Assembly: GCF_019090165.1 (NCBI RefSeq)
Contig: NZ_JAHRIB010000038.1
Span: forward strand, 1-62,782
Direction of reading: 5' to 3'
Length of the DNA stretch: 62,782 nt
Origin: Streptomyces sp. BV286
GTDB taxonomy: Bacteria > Actinomycetota > Actinomycetes > Streptomycetales > Streptomycetaceae
Shown: piece after piece, positions 36,571 through 43,876 of the stretch
How positions within the stretch are numbered: the first letter of the stretch is position 1
Layout of the letters: each line of letters opens with the position of its first letter
Translations under genes and position numbers: made by a program
The notes under the pieces: generated by a model
What the model was told of the DNA's origin: nothing
What the model saw: the letters and a program-made list of their open reading frames with translations, nothing else
The model's database searches: none

Positions 36571-38256
36571 TCAGTGAAGCAAACGCCTCAGCCTGCGGCC
36601 CAGCACGGCCGCCACGCCCCGCGGGCCCGGCGCGATCCGCAGGGCGAGCGAGCCCGCCCGGGTCGCGTACGGCTGGACGAGCAGCACACCGTACCGGCGG
36701 CTCGGCACGACCGACCGGCGCAGCAGCCCCGGGCCCGCGCTCGCGTGCGCGGTGGTCTCACGGACCGTGCCGTCGTGGAAGCGCAGGCGCAGCCGCAGGT
36801 CCCAGGTGCCGGAGCCGAGCGCCGCGAGGTCGACCGGCGTCTCGGCCGTCCAGGAACCGGCACCGGAGCCGGGGCCGGGACCGCTCCCCCCGACCTCGTC
36901 GGCGAGGTCGGCGGGAGCGGCAGGACCGGTGGCGTCCGGCAGGAACTCCGCGGTGAGGGCGAGCCCGGCCGTCCCGTCCCGCCGGCTCACGAACTCGGCG
37001 TCGACGGACGCCGGCCCCGCGTCCGCCATCCGTCCGTACAGCTCGTGCAGACGCAGGCGCAGCCGGGTGCCACGCGCGCGTGGCCGCAGTTCCGCGTCGA
37101 CCGCCACAGGAAGGAGGTGCACGGGCCGGAACAGCAGGTGTTCCAGCGTGACCCGCGGCAGACCGGCCGACCAGACCGGCGTACCGTCCGCGGCCCGCGC
37201 GTACGGCGGCCGCAGCCGGGCCGGGCGGGCCGCGACCTCCTTCACCCGGGTCAGGTCGCACGGCTTCTCGGAGGCCAGGACCACCTGCGCGATCACCCTC
37301 CCGGGCGCCGGGGCGAGCGCGAAGTCACCCGCGTCGAACGTCGCGAGGTAGGCACGCGTGAGGGCCCACCACTCACGCCGGTACGCGGGTCCGCGCAGAT
37401 CCAGCTCGCGCGCGTACATCCGCAGCGCGTGGTCGAGGAACCTCGCTCGCGACGCCCGGGCCAGCCGCTTCTCACCGGCGCCCAGGAGGGTGTCGTACGC
37501 CAGGGCGTGCGCGGTGATCCTGGCCCGCCAGTTGTCGACGCCCGACCTGTCCAGCGAGATCGACAACCGCTCGGCGCTGCGGCGCACGTGCCAGACGTAC
37601 ACCCTGTCCGGAATCAGCGCCATGCGCGGACCGGCGGCGAGCACCCGCGCGGTGAAGACGAAGTCCTCGTACGGGAAGCGCCCCTCGGGGAAGCGGATGC
37701 CGTGCTCGCGCAGGAAGGCGGTGCGGTACAGCTTGTTGACGCACAGCGTGTCGTGGACGAGACGGGTGCGCCGCGACGGGACGGTCACGAGGGCGGCCCT
37801 GGCGTACAGCTCCGGCTGCCACGGGATCTCGCGGCCGGACGGCAGCTCGCGGCGCACGCACAGGCCGGCCGCGACCTCGGCGCCCCGCCCGGCGGCCGCG
37901 TCCAGCAGCGCGTCCACCGCGCCGGGCGGCAGCACGTCGTCGCTGTCCAGGAACATCACGTACGGAGCGGTGGCGGCGTCGATGCCGTCGTTGCGCGGGC
38001 TGCCGCAGCCGCCGCTGTTGGCCTTGCGGCGGACGACCCTGAGGCGCGGCTCGTCGAGCGCGAGGCGCTCCAGGAGGTCCGCGCTCCCATCGGCCGAGCC
38101 GTCGTCCACGGCGATCACCTCGCGGACCGAGGGTCCCTGCGCGAGCGCCGAGCGCACCGCGTCCGTCACGTGGGCGGCGTCGTCGTACCCGATGACGACG
38201 ACGCACACCTGCGACTGGCGGGAGGGTCCGGCTGGCACGGCTTGCATGGCTTCCAT
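36571..38256 (-). CDS. GT2 glycosyltransferase with C-terminal beta-rich module (TarS-like architecture)
   Basis: This 561-residue protein has a GT-A domain (about 15-250) with AVDDGS (D51-D52), NSGGCGSPRND and the DxD in FLDSDDVLPPG (D104-D107). A helical linker follows, then a beta-rich C-terminal half (about 360-530). The GT-A and beta parts resemble the N-terminal 530 residues of the 28375-31242 protein, but no TagF domain follows. Size and layout recall S. aureus TarS/TarP, which glycosylate wall teichoic acid; this is analogy. ATGs at 38256 and 38247 are both possible. It is upstream of galE and followed by its own hairpin. Confidence 0.9.
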   Translation of the reverse strand: MEAMQAVPAGPSRQSQVCVVVIGYDDAAHVTDAVRSALAQGPSVREVIAVDDGSADGSADLLERLALDEPRLRVVRRKANSGGCGSPRNDGIDAATAPYVMFLDSDDVLPPGAVDALLDAAAGRGAEVAAGLCVRRELPSGREIPWQPELYARAALVTVPSRRTRLVHDTLCVNKLYRTAFLREHGIRFPEGRFPYEDFVFTARVLAAGPRMALIPDRVYVWHVRRSAERLSISLDRSGVDNWRARITAHALAYDTLLGAGEKRLARASRARFLDHALRMYARELDLRGPAYRREWWALTRAYLATFDAGDFALAPAPGRVIAQVVLASEKPCDLTRVKEVAARPARLRPPYARAADGTPVWSAGLPRVTLEHLLFRPVHLLPVAVDAELRPRARGTRLRLRLHELYGRMADAGPASVDAEFVSRRDGTAGLALTAEFLPDATGPAAPADLADEVGGSGPGPGSGAGSWTAETPVDLAALGSGTWDLRLRLRFHDGTVRETTAHASAGPGLLRRSVVPSRRYGVLLVQPYATRAGSLALRIAPGPRGVAAVLGRRLRRLLH

Positions 38257-38291
38257 GGGGCGGAATAGTAGGTACTGAGGGTAATTTTCCG

Positions 38292-39581
38292 TTAAGAGGC
38301 GCTTACTGTCTCATGGGGAAGATGGTGGGAATTGCGCGAGGGTTCCGTGCCCTCGGGCCGCATGGCGGCGGGCGGGGCCGCGGCCTTCCACAGGCGGTGG
38401 AAGGAGAGCGCGGCGGCCGTCACCAGCAGGCCGTTGCGGACGAGCATCAGCACGGAGCCCGTCCAGGTGCAGGCCACGACGTCGTCGTACAGGACGGGGT
38501 ACGCGAGGGCGCTGACCGCGGCGGCGGCCGTGATCAGCGCGGCCACCGGACGCTGTGTGGTGTGCCGGGAGGTCAGGCACACGGCGGCCAGGCCGATCAG
38601 CCACACCATGTACTGAGGGCTGATCACCCGGCTCGTCACGGTGAACAGGAGCACGGCGCTGAGCGCGGCGTCGTACGGGGTCGCCGGCGTCCAGCGCCGC
38701 GCGCGCAGCCGCCACAGCAGCAGGGCGCCGAAGGCGACGACGGTGAGCGCGAGCGAGGCCGCGGCGATCGAGGTGACGTACGGTCCGGTGAACTCCATCG
38801 CGCCGTACCGGTAGCCCACGCGGCCGGGCCAGCCCGCGTGGCGCGCGAAGGACAGGACCGTGCCGCCGAGCGACTCGATCTGCACGCCCCGGCCGCCCTG
38901 CTGGCGCAGGAAGTCGAAGGGGTCGCGGAAGAGGGCGGTGAGAGCGAGCAGCAGCGCGCCCGCGGTCACCGCGGCCGACGTCCAGGCCTCCTTCGTCGTA
39001 CGCCCCCTGGGGGTGCCGATCAGGGCCAGCGCGGGCCACACCTTCACCAGGGCGCCCAGCGCGGCGAACACCCCGCACGCGCGCGTGGAGCGCGACAGCG
39101 CCAGCAGGGAGATGACCGCGAGGGCGGTGACCTGTACGTCGTAGCGGGCGAGGGGGATGTGCAGCAGGAGCGGCAGGGCCGCCGTCCACAGCGCCGCGCC
39201 GCGCAGGCTGCGGCCCGTGCGGGTCCCCGCGCGCGTGAGGGCGACGGTGATGAGGAGGTCGGTGGCCAGGGTGAGGACCACGAACGCCTGGAAGTACGTC
39301 AGCCCCGGCAGCAGCCCCGGGGACAGCAGGACGGGGCCGGCGCCCGGCGGGTACTGCCACAGCCGGTCGCCCGTCGGGAACGTGCCCTCGACGAGGACGC
39401 CGTACCAGCGGGCGTACAGGTCGTGCGCCTCGCGCGCGACGCCGCCGACGCCGAGAGGGGCTCGGCCGTCCTGGAGGAGCAGCCACAGCATCAGGACGCG
39501 GGTGGCCGTCCAGGCGGCGGCGAGGGGGAGGAGGCGGGGCATCGTCCGGGAGGCGGTCCGGAGCTTCATCCAGGGCTTCAT
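38292..39581 (-). CDS. GT87-type (DUF2029) integral membrane glycosyltransferase
   Basis: This 429-residue protein has about ten to twelve membrane segments. Its first outer loop carries acidic residues (REAHDLYARWYG, then PTGDRLWQYPPGAGPVLL). Later motifs LARYDVQVTALAVISLLAL and AALGALVKVWPALALIG are typical of the GT87 polyprenyl-phosphate-sugar dependent transferases such as mycobacterial PimE. It would add a sugar from a lipid-linked donor on the outer membrane face. It is divergent from the GT39-type gene across a short AT-richer gap and ends 35 bases before the GT2 gene, with which it may be co-transcribed. Confidence 0.88.
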   Translation of the reverse strand: MKPWMKLRTASRTMPRLLPLAAAWTATRVLMLWLLLQDGRAPLGVGGVAREAHDLYARWYGVLVEGTFPTGDRLWQYPPGAGPVLLSPGLLPGLTYFQAFVVLTLATDLLITVALTRAGTRTGRSLRGAALWTAALPLLLHIPLARYDVQVTALAVISLLALSRSTRACGVFAALGALVKVWPALALIGTPRGRTTKEAWTSAAVTAGALLLALTALFRDPFDFLRQQGGRGVQIESLGGTVLSFARHAGWPGRVGYRYGAMEFTGPYVTSIAAASLALTVVAFGALLLWRLRARRWTPATPYDAALSAVLLFTVTSRVISPQYMVWLIGLAAVCLTSRHTTQRPVAALITAAAAVSALAYPVLYDDVVACTWTGSVLMLVRNGLLVTAAALSFHRLWKAAAPPAAMRPEGTEPSRNSHHLPHETVSAS

Positions 39582-39671
39582 CGAGGGGATCGTAAGCCGC
39601 GCTGGTGCCTATAGCGTCTGATGACGAGTCAATCACCAACAAAGGTTTGCTAATAGCACAAAATCGGGTGC
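39582..39671. promoter_or_regulatory. AT-richer divergent promoter region
   Basis: This 90-base gap between two divergent membrane transferase genes is clearly lower in GC than its surroundings (for example TTTGCTAATAGCACAAAAT). On the minus strand TTGACT (39632-39627) is a good -35 candidate, and TACGAT close to the start codon may be a -10 for a nearly leaderless transcript, though not at ideal spacing to that -35. Exact promoters cannot be fixed. Confidence 0.4.
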
Positions 39672-41390
39672 ATGGCCGTCAAGTGTCCGCAGGTCGCCGT
39701 TCCAGCCTCCGCCTCTGCGCCCGCCTCCTCCGTGCCCTCCGGTCCGTCCGCTCCCTTCGCGGTCGCCTCCGCCTCCGTCGTCGCCGTGCTCGCGCCCGTC
39801 CTCGTCATGTTCGGGATCGGTCTGTGGGGGATCGACCGCGGGGGGATGTGGCGCGACGAGGCGGTCACCTTCCAGGTGGCGCGGCGTTCGCTGCCGCAGA
39901 TCTGGCATCTGCTGCACTCCGTGGACGCGGTGCACGGCCTCTACTACCTGCTCATGCACCCGGTGCTCGCCGTCCACGCCGACGAAGTCGCCCTGCGCCT
40001 CCCGTCGCTCTGCGCGGCCGCCGTGACGGCGGGCCTCGTCGCGGCCCTCGGGACATGGCTCGCGCGCCCGAGGGTCGGGCTGTGGGCGGGTCTGCTGTAC
40101 GCGGTGACACCCATGGCCGGGCACTTCGCGCAGGAGGGCCGGTCGTACGCCCTGGTCGCCGCCGGCGCCGCGGGGTCGACCCTGCTGCTCGTGCGGGCGG
40201 TGCACGCCGCGAGCAGCGGCGAGCCACGCGCGCGCGTGCCCGCCCGGCGCGTGTCCGCCTGGTGCGCGTACGGAGGGGCCGTCGCCGTCACGGTCCTGCT
40301 CCACGAACTGGCCGTCCTGATCCTGCTCGCGCACGCCGCCACGCTGGCCCTCGCGCGGATGCCCCGCCGGGTGTGGCGGGGCTGGGCACGCGCCGCCGGG
40401 GCCGTGCTCCTCGTGCTGCTCCCGCTCGCGCTGGTCTCCAGCGGCCAGGCGGGTCAGGTGGCCTGGCTCAGACCGCCCGGCGGCGACACGGTCGAGAGCC
40501 TGCTGCGTTCCTTCACCGGTCCGACCCAGCCGGTCCTCGGCCCGTACCTGCTGCTGATCGCCCTCGCCCTGCGCGCCCCGCTCACCCGCCGCGGCGAACT
40601 CTCCCTCCCCGCGGTCGCCCTCCCGCTGCTGCTCCTCCCGCCCGCGACCCTCCTCGCGGTGTCGCGCCACTGGCCGCTCTACGACGACCGGTACGTGCTG
40701 TACGCGCTCGCGGGAGCGCCGCTTCTGGCGGCGGCGGGAGCGGACCGCCTGCTCGGCACGGCTGCCCGCCTGCGCCTCCCGGCACGGCACCCGCGGGCCC
40801 CGGCCGACGCCGGAGGTGCCACCCCGGTCCCCGCACGGGACGACCGCACGGCCCCCGCACGGAACGCCGCCCCGGCCCTCCCGCGGGCCTTCCGGGCGCG
40901 GTACGGCGCCGCGCTCCTCGGTGTGGTGGCCGTCGGTCTCGCCTTCGTGTCGCAGGTTTCCGTCCTGCGCGCGGACCGGGACCCCGCCCGTCGCCCCGAC
41001 AACCTCGCCGCCGTCTCCGCCGCGGCCGCCGAGCGGATGAGCCCCGGCGATCCCGTGCTCTTCCTCCCGGCGATCGGCAGGCGCGCGGCGGTGGCGTACC
41101 CGCAGGGCTTCCGGAGCGCGCGGGACGTCGCGCTGCGGGAGCCCGGGCCCGTCTCCGGAACCCTCTACGGGCGCGAGACCGGCCCCGGCGAACTGCGCCG
41201 CAGACTCGACGGGCTCGACCGCCTCTGGGTGGTCGCCGAGCCGTACGCCCTGAGACCGTCCTGGCATCCGGCGGAGCCGACCGAGCAGGTCAAACTCGCC
41301 GTGGTGGGCGAGGAGTTCGTGCCGCGCGCGGAGTTCGTGCGCAAGGGATCGGTCCTGCGGCTGTACGTGCGCCGGCCCCCGGCCACGTGA
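39672..41390 (+). CDS. GT39-type (ArnT/PMT-like) integral membrane glycosyltransferase
   Basis: This 572-residue polytopic protein has about ten membrane segments. The first outer loop bears the catalytic-type acidic pair in MWRDEAVTF (D62-E63), and later come HGLYYLLMHPVL and the paired WPLYDDRYVLYAL loop. A hydrophilic, proline/alanine-rich cytoplasmic insert is at about residues 365-405. The family transfers sugars from polyprenyl-phosphate donors to protein or glycan on the outer face. It lies in the glycopolymer island and could act on the exported polymer. The N-terminal 30 residues are low complexity. The start is the ATG at 39672. Confidence 0.88.
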   Translation: MAVKCPQVAVPASASAPASSVPSGPSAPFAVASASVVAVLAPVLVMFGIGLWGIDRGGMWRDEAVTFQVARRSLPQIWHLLHSVDAVHGLYYLLMHPVLAVHADEVALRLPSLCAAAVTAGLVAALGTWLARPRVGLWAGLLYAVTPMAGHFAQEGRSYALVAAGAAGSTLLLVRAVHAASSGEPRARVPARRVSAWCAYGGAVAVTVLLHELAVLILLAHAATLALARMPRRVWRGWARAAGAVLLVLLPLALVSSGQAGQVAWLRPPGGDTVESLLRSFTGPTQPVLGPYLLLIALALRAPLTRRGELSLPAVALPLLLLPPATLLAVSRHWPLYDDRYVLYALAGAPLLAAAGADRLLGTAARLRLPARHPRAPADAGGATPVPARDDRTAPARNAAPALPRAFRARYGAALLGVVAVGLAFVSQVSVLRADRDPARRPDNLAAVSAAAAERMSPGDPVLFLPAIGRRAAVAYPQGFRSARDVALREPGPVSGTLYGRETGPGELRRRLDGLDRLWVVAEPYALRPSWHPAEPTEQVKLAVVGEEFVPRAEFVRKGSVLRLYVRRPPAT

Positions 41391-41427
41391 GACGCGCGGG
41401 CGAGGTCACGGCCCCCCGGCGACGTGA

Positions 41428-41970
41428 TCACCCGCAGCCCGGCGTCTCCGCCAGGTCCGCCGAGTCCAGCGCGCCCGTGAGCTTGTCGAGGCGGGTCCGC
41501 AGTTCGAGGATCTCGGCCAGGTCGAAGCCGGTCGCGGCGGCGATCCGGCGCGGCACGCGCAGCGCCTGCTCGCGCAGGGCCGCGCCCTCGTCCGTGAGGC
41601 CGACCACCACGGACCGCTCGTCCCGGGCGCTGCGCTCACGCCGTACGAGACCGGCCGCCTCCAGGCGCTTCAGCAGGGGCGACAGCGTCCCGGAGTCGAG
41701 CCGCAGGTGCTCGCCCACCTGCTTCACGGGCAGCTCGCCGTGCTCCCACAGCACGAGCATGACCAGGTACTGGGGGTAGGTGAGCCCCAGGTCCTTGAGG
41801 ACGACGCGGTACACACCGCCGAAGGCGCGCGAGGCGGCGTTCAGGGAGAAGCAGATCTGCTGGTCGAGGCGGAGGAAGTCCTCGTCGCGGACGGAGCCGC
41901 TCGGGGCGGGTCCGGAGGATGCGGTCGCCGGGCCGCAGACGGCGGGGTCGGATGCGGGCGTCGTGGTCAT
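41428..41970 (-). CDS. ohrR: MarR-family organic hydroperoxide regulator OhrR
   Basis: This 180-residue regulator has a 25-residue extension, then the OhrR signature LDQQICFSLNAASRAF with the peroxide-sensing C40. LTYPQYLVMLVLWEHGELPV and the wing region SGTLSPLLKRLEAAGLVRRE follow. OhrR represses ohr and releases DNA when its cysteine is oxidised by organic peroxides. The start at MTTTPASD (41970) was chosen over one at 41997, which would reach into the operator. The gene is divergent from ohr and a perfect operator palindrome lies between them. A second Cys near the C-terminus (C178) might allow disulfide formation, but that is speculation. Confidence 0.94.
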   Translation of the reverse strand: MTTTPASDPAVCGPATASSGPAPSGSVRDEDFLRLDQQICFSLNAASRAFGGVYRVVLKDLGLTYPQYLVMLVLWEHGELPVKQVGEHLRLDSGTLSPLLKRLEAAGLVRRERSARDERSVVVGLTDEGAALREQALRVPRRIAAATGFDLAEILELRTRLDKLTGALDSADLAETPGCG

Positions 41971-42001
41971 GCCTCCAGAGTACCTCCGGTGCGTCATTTA
42001 G

Positions 42002-42021
42002 TTGTGCACAATTTAATTGTG
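42002..42021. promoter_or_regulatory. OhrR operator
   Basis: CACAATT-T-AATTGTG (42007-42021) is a perfect 15-base palindrome nearly identical to the B. subtilis OhrR operator core TACAATT-AATTGTA. It overlaps a second palindrome TTGTGCACAA (42002-42011). It lies between the divergent ohrR and ohr genes and is the most AT-rich stretch nearby. Confidence 0.85.
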
Positions 42022-42097
42022 TGCTCTACTTGAGGTCGTGCGGAGGGCCGGACCAAGGCCCGCCGACACGACTTCGACCTTGAGAGGGATGGTTTCC

Positions 42098-42511
42098 ATG
42101 GACGCGCTCTACACCGCAGTCGCCACCGCCACCCACGGCCGCGAGGGCCGGGCCTACAGCTCCGACGGGCGGCTCGACCTGCAGCTGGGCATACCGGCGG
42201 AGATGGGCGGCAACGGTCAGGGCACGAACCCCGAGCAGCTGTTCGCCGCCGGTTACTCCGCCTGTTTCGCCAGTGCGCTCGGCCTGGTGGGGCGTGCGGC
42301 GAAGGTCGACGTCAGCGAGGCCGCGGTGACCGCCGAGGTCGGCATCGGCAAGCAGGGAGAGGGCTTCGCCCTCGCCGTCACGCTGCGGGTGGAGCTGCCC
42401 GAGTCGGTGGACGCCGAGACCGGCCGCAAGCTGGTCGACCAGGCCCACCAGGTGTGCCCCTACTCCAACGCGACCCGCGGCAACATCCCGGTCGAGATCG
42501 TCGTCGAGTAG
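42098..42511 (+). CDS. ohr: Organic hydroperoxide resistance protein Ohr
   Basis: This 137-residue OsmC/Ohr-family thiol peroxidase reduces organic hydroperoxides using lipoyl-type reductants. The two catalytic cysteines are C56 (AAGYSACFASAL) and C120 (HQVCPYSNATRGN). The preceding TNPEQLFAAG and N-terminal LYTAVATATHGREG are typical. The start at MDALYT (42098) has GAGAGGGA eight bases upstream; the upstream in-frame ATGs overlap that site or the operator. Length equals the family norm. The divergent ohrR and its operator show peroxide-inducible control. Confidence 0.96.
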   Translation: MDALYTAVATATHGREGRAYSSDGRLDLQLGIPAEMGGNGQGTNPEQLFAAGYSACFASALGLVGRAAKVDVSEAAVTAEVGIGKQGEGFALAVTLRVELPESVDAETGRKLVDQAHQVCPYSNATRGNIPVEIVVE

Positions 42512-42531
42512 TTCCTCCCGCCCTCGGACGC

Positions 42532-42561
42532 CGGACGGGCCGGAAGGTGTCGGCCCGTCCG
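42532..42561. terminator. Bidirectional terminator between convergent genes
   Basis: CGGACGGGCC (42532-42541) pairs perfectly with GGCCCGTCCG (42552-42561). It lies between ohr (plus) and the membrane protein gene (minus). Confidence 0.75.
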
Positions 42562-42568
42562 CGGAAGC

Positions 42569-43876
42569 TCAGCCTCCGCGCCGCCTGAGGAGCGGGGCTT
42601 CGAGGGCTGCGCCCCCGGTGGGGGCGGGAAGGGCGAGAGCGGGGGCCCTCTCCGGCGTCCGCCCGCCGACGTGCTCCGCCAGGAGCAGCGGCAGCCCCAC
42701 CACCGGCACCAGCCACACCATCACCATCAGCCGGTCGATGGCGATGTCGGGATGCGCGGCGATGCTCAGCACCCCGGTCCCCGCGGCGCCGAGAAGCAGC
42801 ACCCCGAAGGCGGGCCGCTGCCGAAGCGCACCCCACCCGCCGGCCGCGACCAGGACCAGGAACAGCGGTTCGGCCAGCTCCCGCCGCAGCCACTCCGTCC
42901 AGAAGTTGACCTCCAGATGGAGGAACTCCCGCCAGGGGCGCTCCCGGTCGGGCCGGAGGAAGTGATCGGTCAGGAGGTCCTGGAGACTGTCCGACTCCGA
43001 CGGATAGCGCAGCAGCCGGGCGAGCAGGACCGTCCCCACGGCCGCCCCCAGAGTCACCTTCAGCAGCGTCCGCACGGCGTCCCCCGCCGGCCGCCCCGCC
43101 CTCCTGCGGTGGAGGCCGACCAGGCAGAGCGCCCCGGCGAGACACACCGACAGGAACAGCGCCTGCGAGTGCTTCACCGTGAAGAGCAGCGCCAGCGACA
43201 CCGCCACCGGAGCCCCGCCGGACCGCCCGCGCAGCACCAGCGCGCACCCCCACAGCACCGCCAGGGTCAGCGCCATCATGGTGCCCTCGGCCATGGGCCG
43301 CATCGCGGTCGCACCCGTCGGCAGCACGTAGTACAGCGCCTGCCCGGTCAGCGCGGCACCCACCGGAGCGCCCAGCGCCCGCAGGACGAGGAACACCAGC
43401 ACGCCCCCGGCCGCCGCGACGCACACCCCCGCCGCCCACAGCCCCCACGTCACCCCGAGCAGGGTCACGAACGGCACGAGCAGCAGCGGATACCCGGGCC
43501 GCACCTCGAAGATCCGCATGAACCGCTCGCTCATGAACGGCGCGGTCCAGCCGGACGTCTGCCCCGCGTCGAGCCGCCGCCCCACCTTCCACTCGTAGTA
43601 GCCCCGGCACTGCGCCCGCACCTTCGGCCCCGGATCGGGAGCACGGAAGCGCCGGACGTCCACACTGTGGTTCCGGGAGGCCGTCTCGCCCCGGCTCGCG
43701 CACAGGTACGCGATGCTCCGCCCCGCTGCCTCCGCCTTGTCCGCGCCGCCCAGACTCAGCGCGTACGACAGGTAGTTGCGGCTGTCGGGCGAGTCCCGAC
43801 CGGTGACGTTGGCGAGCTGGAGGCAGCCGAACAGCGCGGCGAGGAACAGCACCCACGCGGCGGGGCGAGCCCTCAT
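42569..43876 (-). CDS. Polytopic membrane protein, possible GT-C-type transferase
   Basis: This 435-residue protein starts at an ATG overlapping the upstream stop (ATGA). It has about nine to ten hydrophobic segments. After the first membrane segment comes a roughly 120-residue outer loop (starting TGRDSPDSRNYLSYALSLGG), which also holds CASRGETASRNHSVDVRRF. This loop is unusually long for the size of the protein. The layout resembles GT-C fold enzymes, with acidic residues in the first outer loop, but no family motif was recognised with certainty. Translational coupling to the GT2-TagF gene upstream implies a role in the same polymer pathway. Confidence 0.78.
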   Translation of the reverse strand: MRARPAAWVLFLAALFGCLQLANVTGRDSPDSRNYLSYALSLGGADKAEAAGRSIAYLCASRGETASRNHSVDVRRFRAPDPGPKVRAQCRGYYEWKVGRRLDAGQTSGWTAPFMSERFMRIFEVRPGYPLLLVPFVTLLGVTWGLWAAGVCVAAAGGVLVFLVLRALGAPVGAALTGQALYYVLPTGATAMRPMAEGTMMALTLAVLWGCALVLRGRSGGAPVAVSLALLFTVKHSQALFLSVCLAGALCLVGLHRRRAGRPAGDAVRTLLKVTLGAAVGTVLLARLLRYPSESDSLQDLLTDHFLRPDRERPWREFLHLEVNFWTEWLRRELAEPLFLVLVAAGGWGALRQRPAFGVLLLGAAGTGVLSIAAHPDIAIDRLMVMVWLVPVVGLPLLLAEHVGGRTPERAPALALPAPTGGAALEAPLLRRRGG

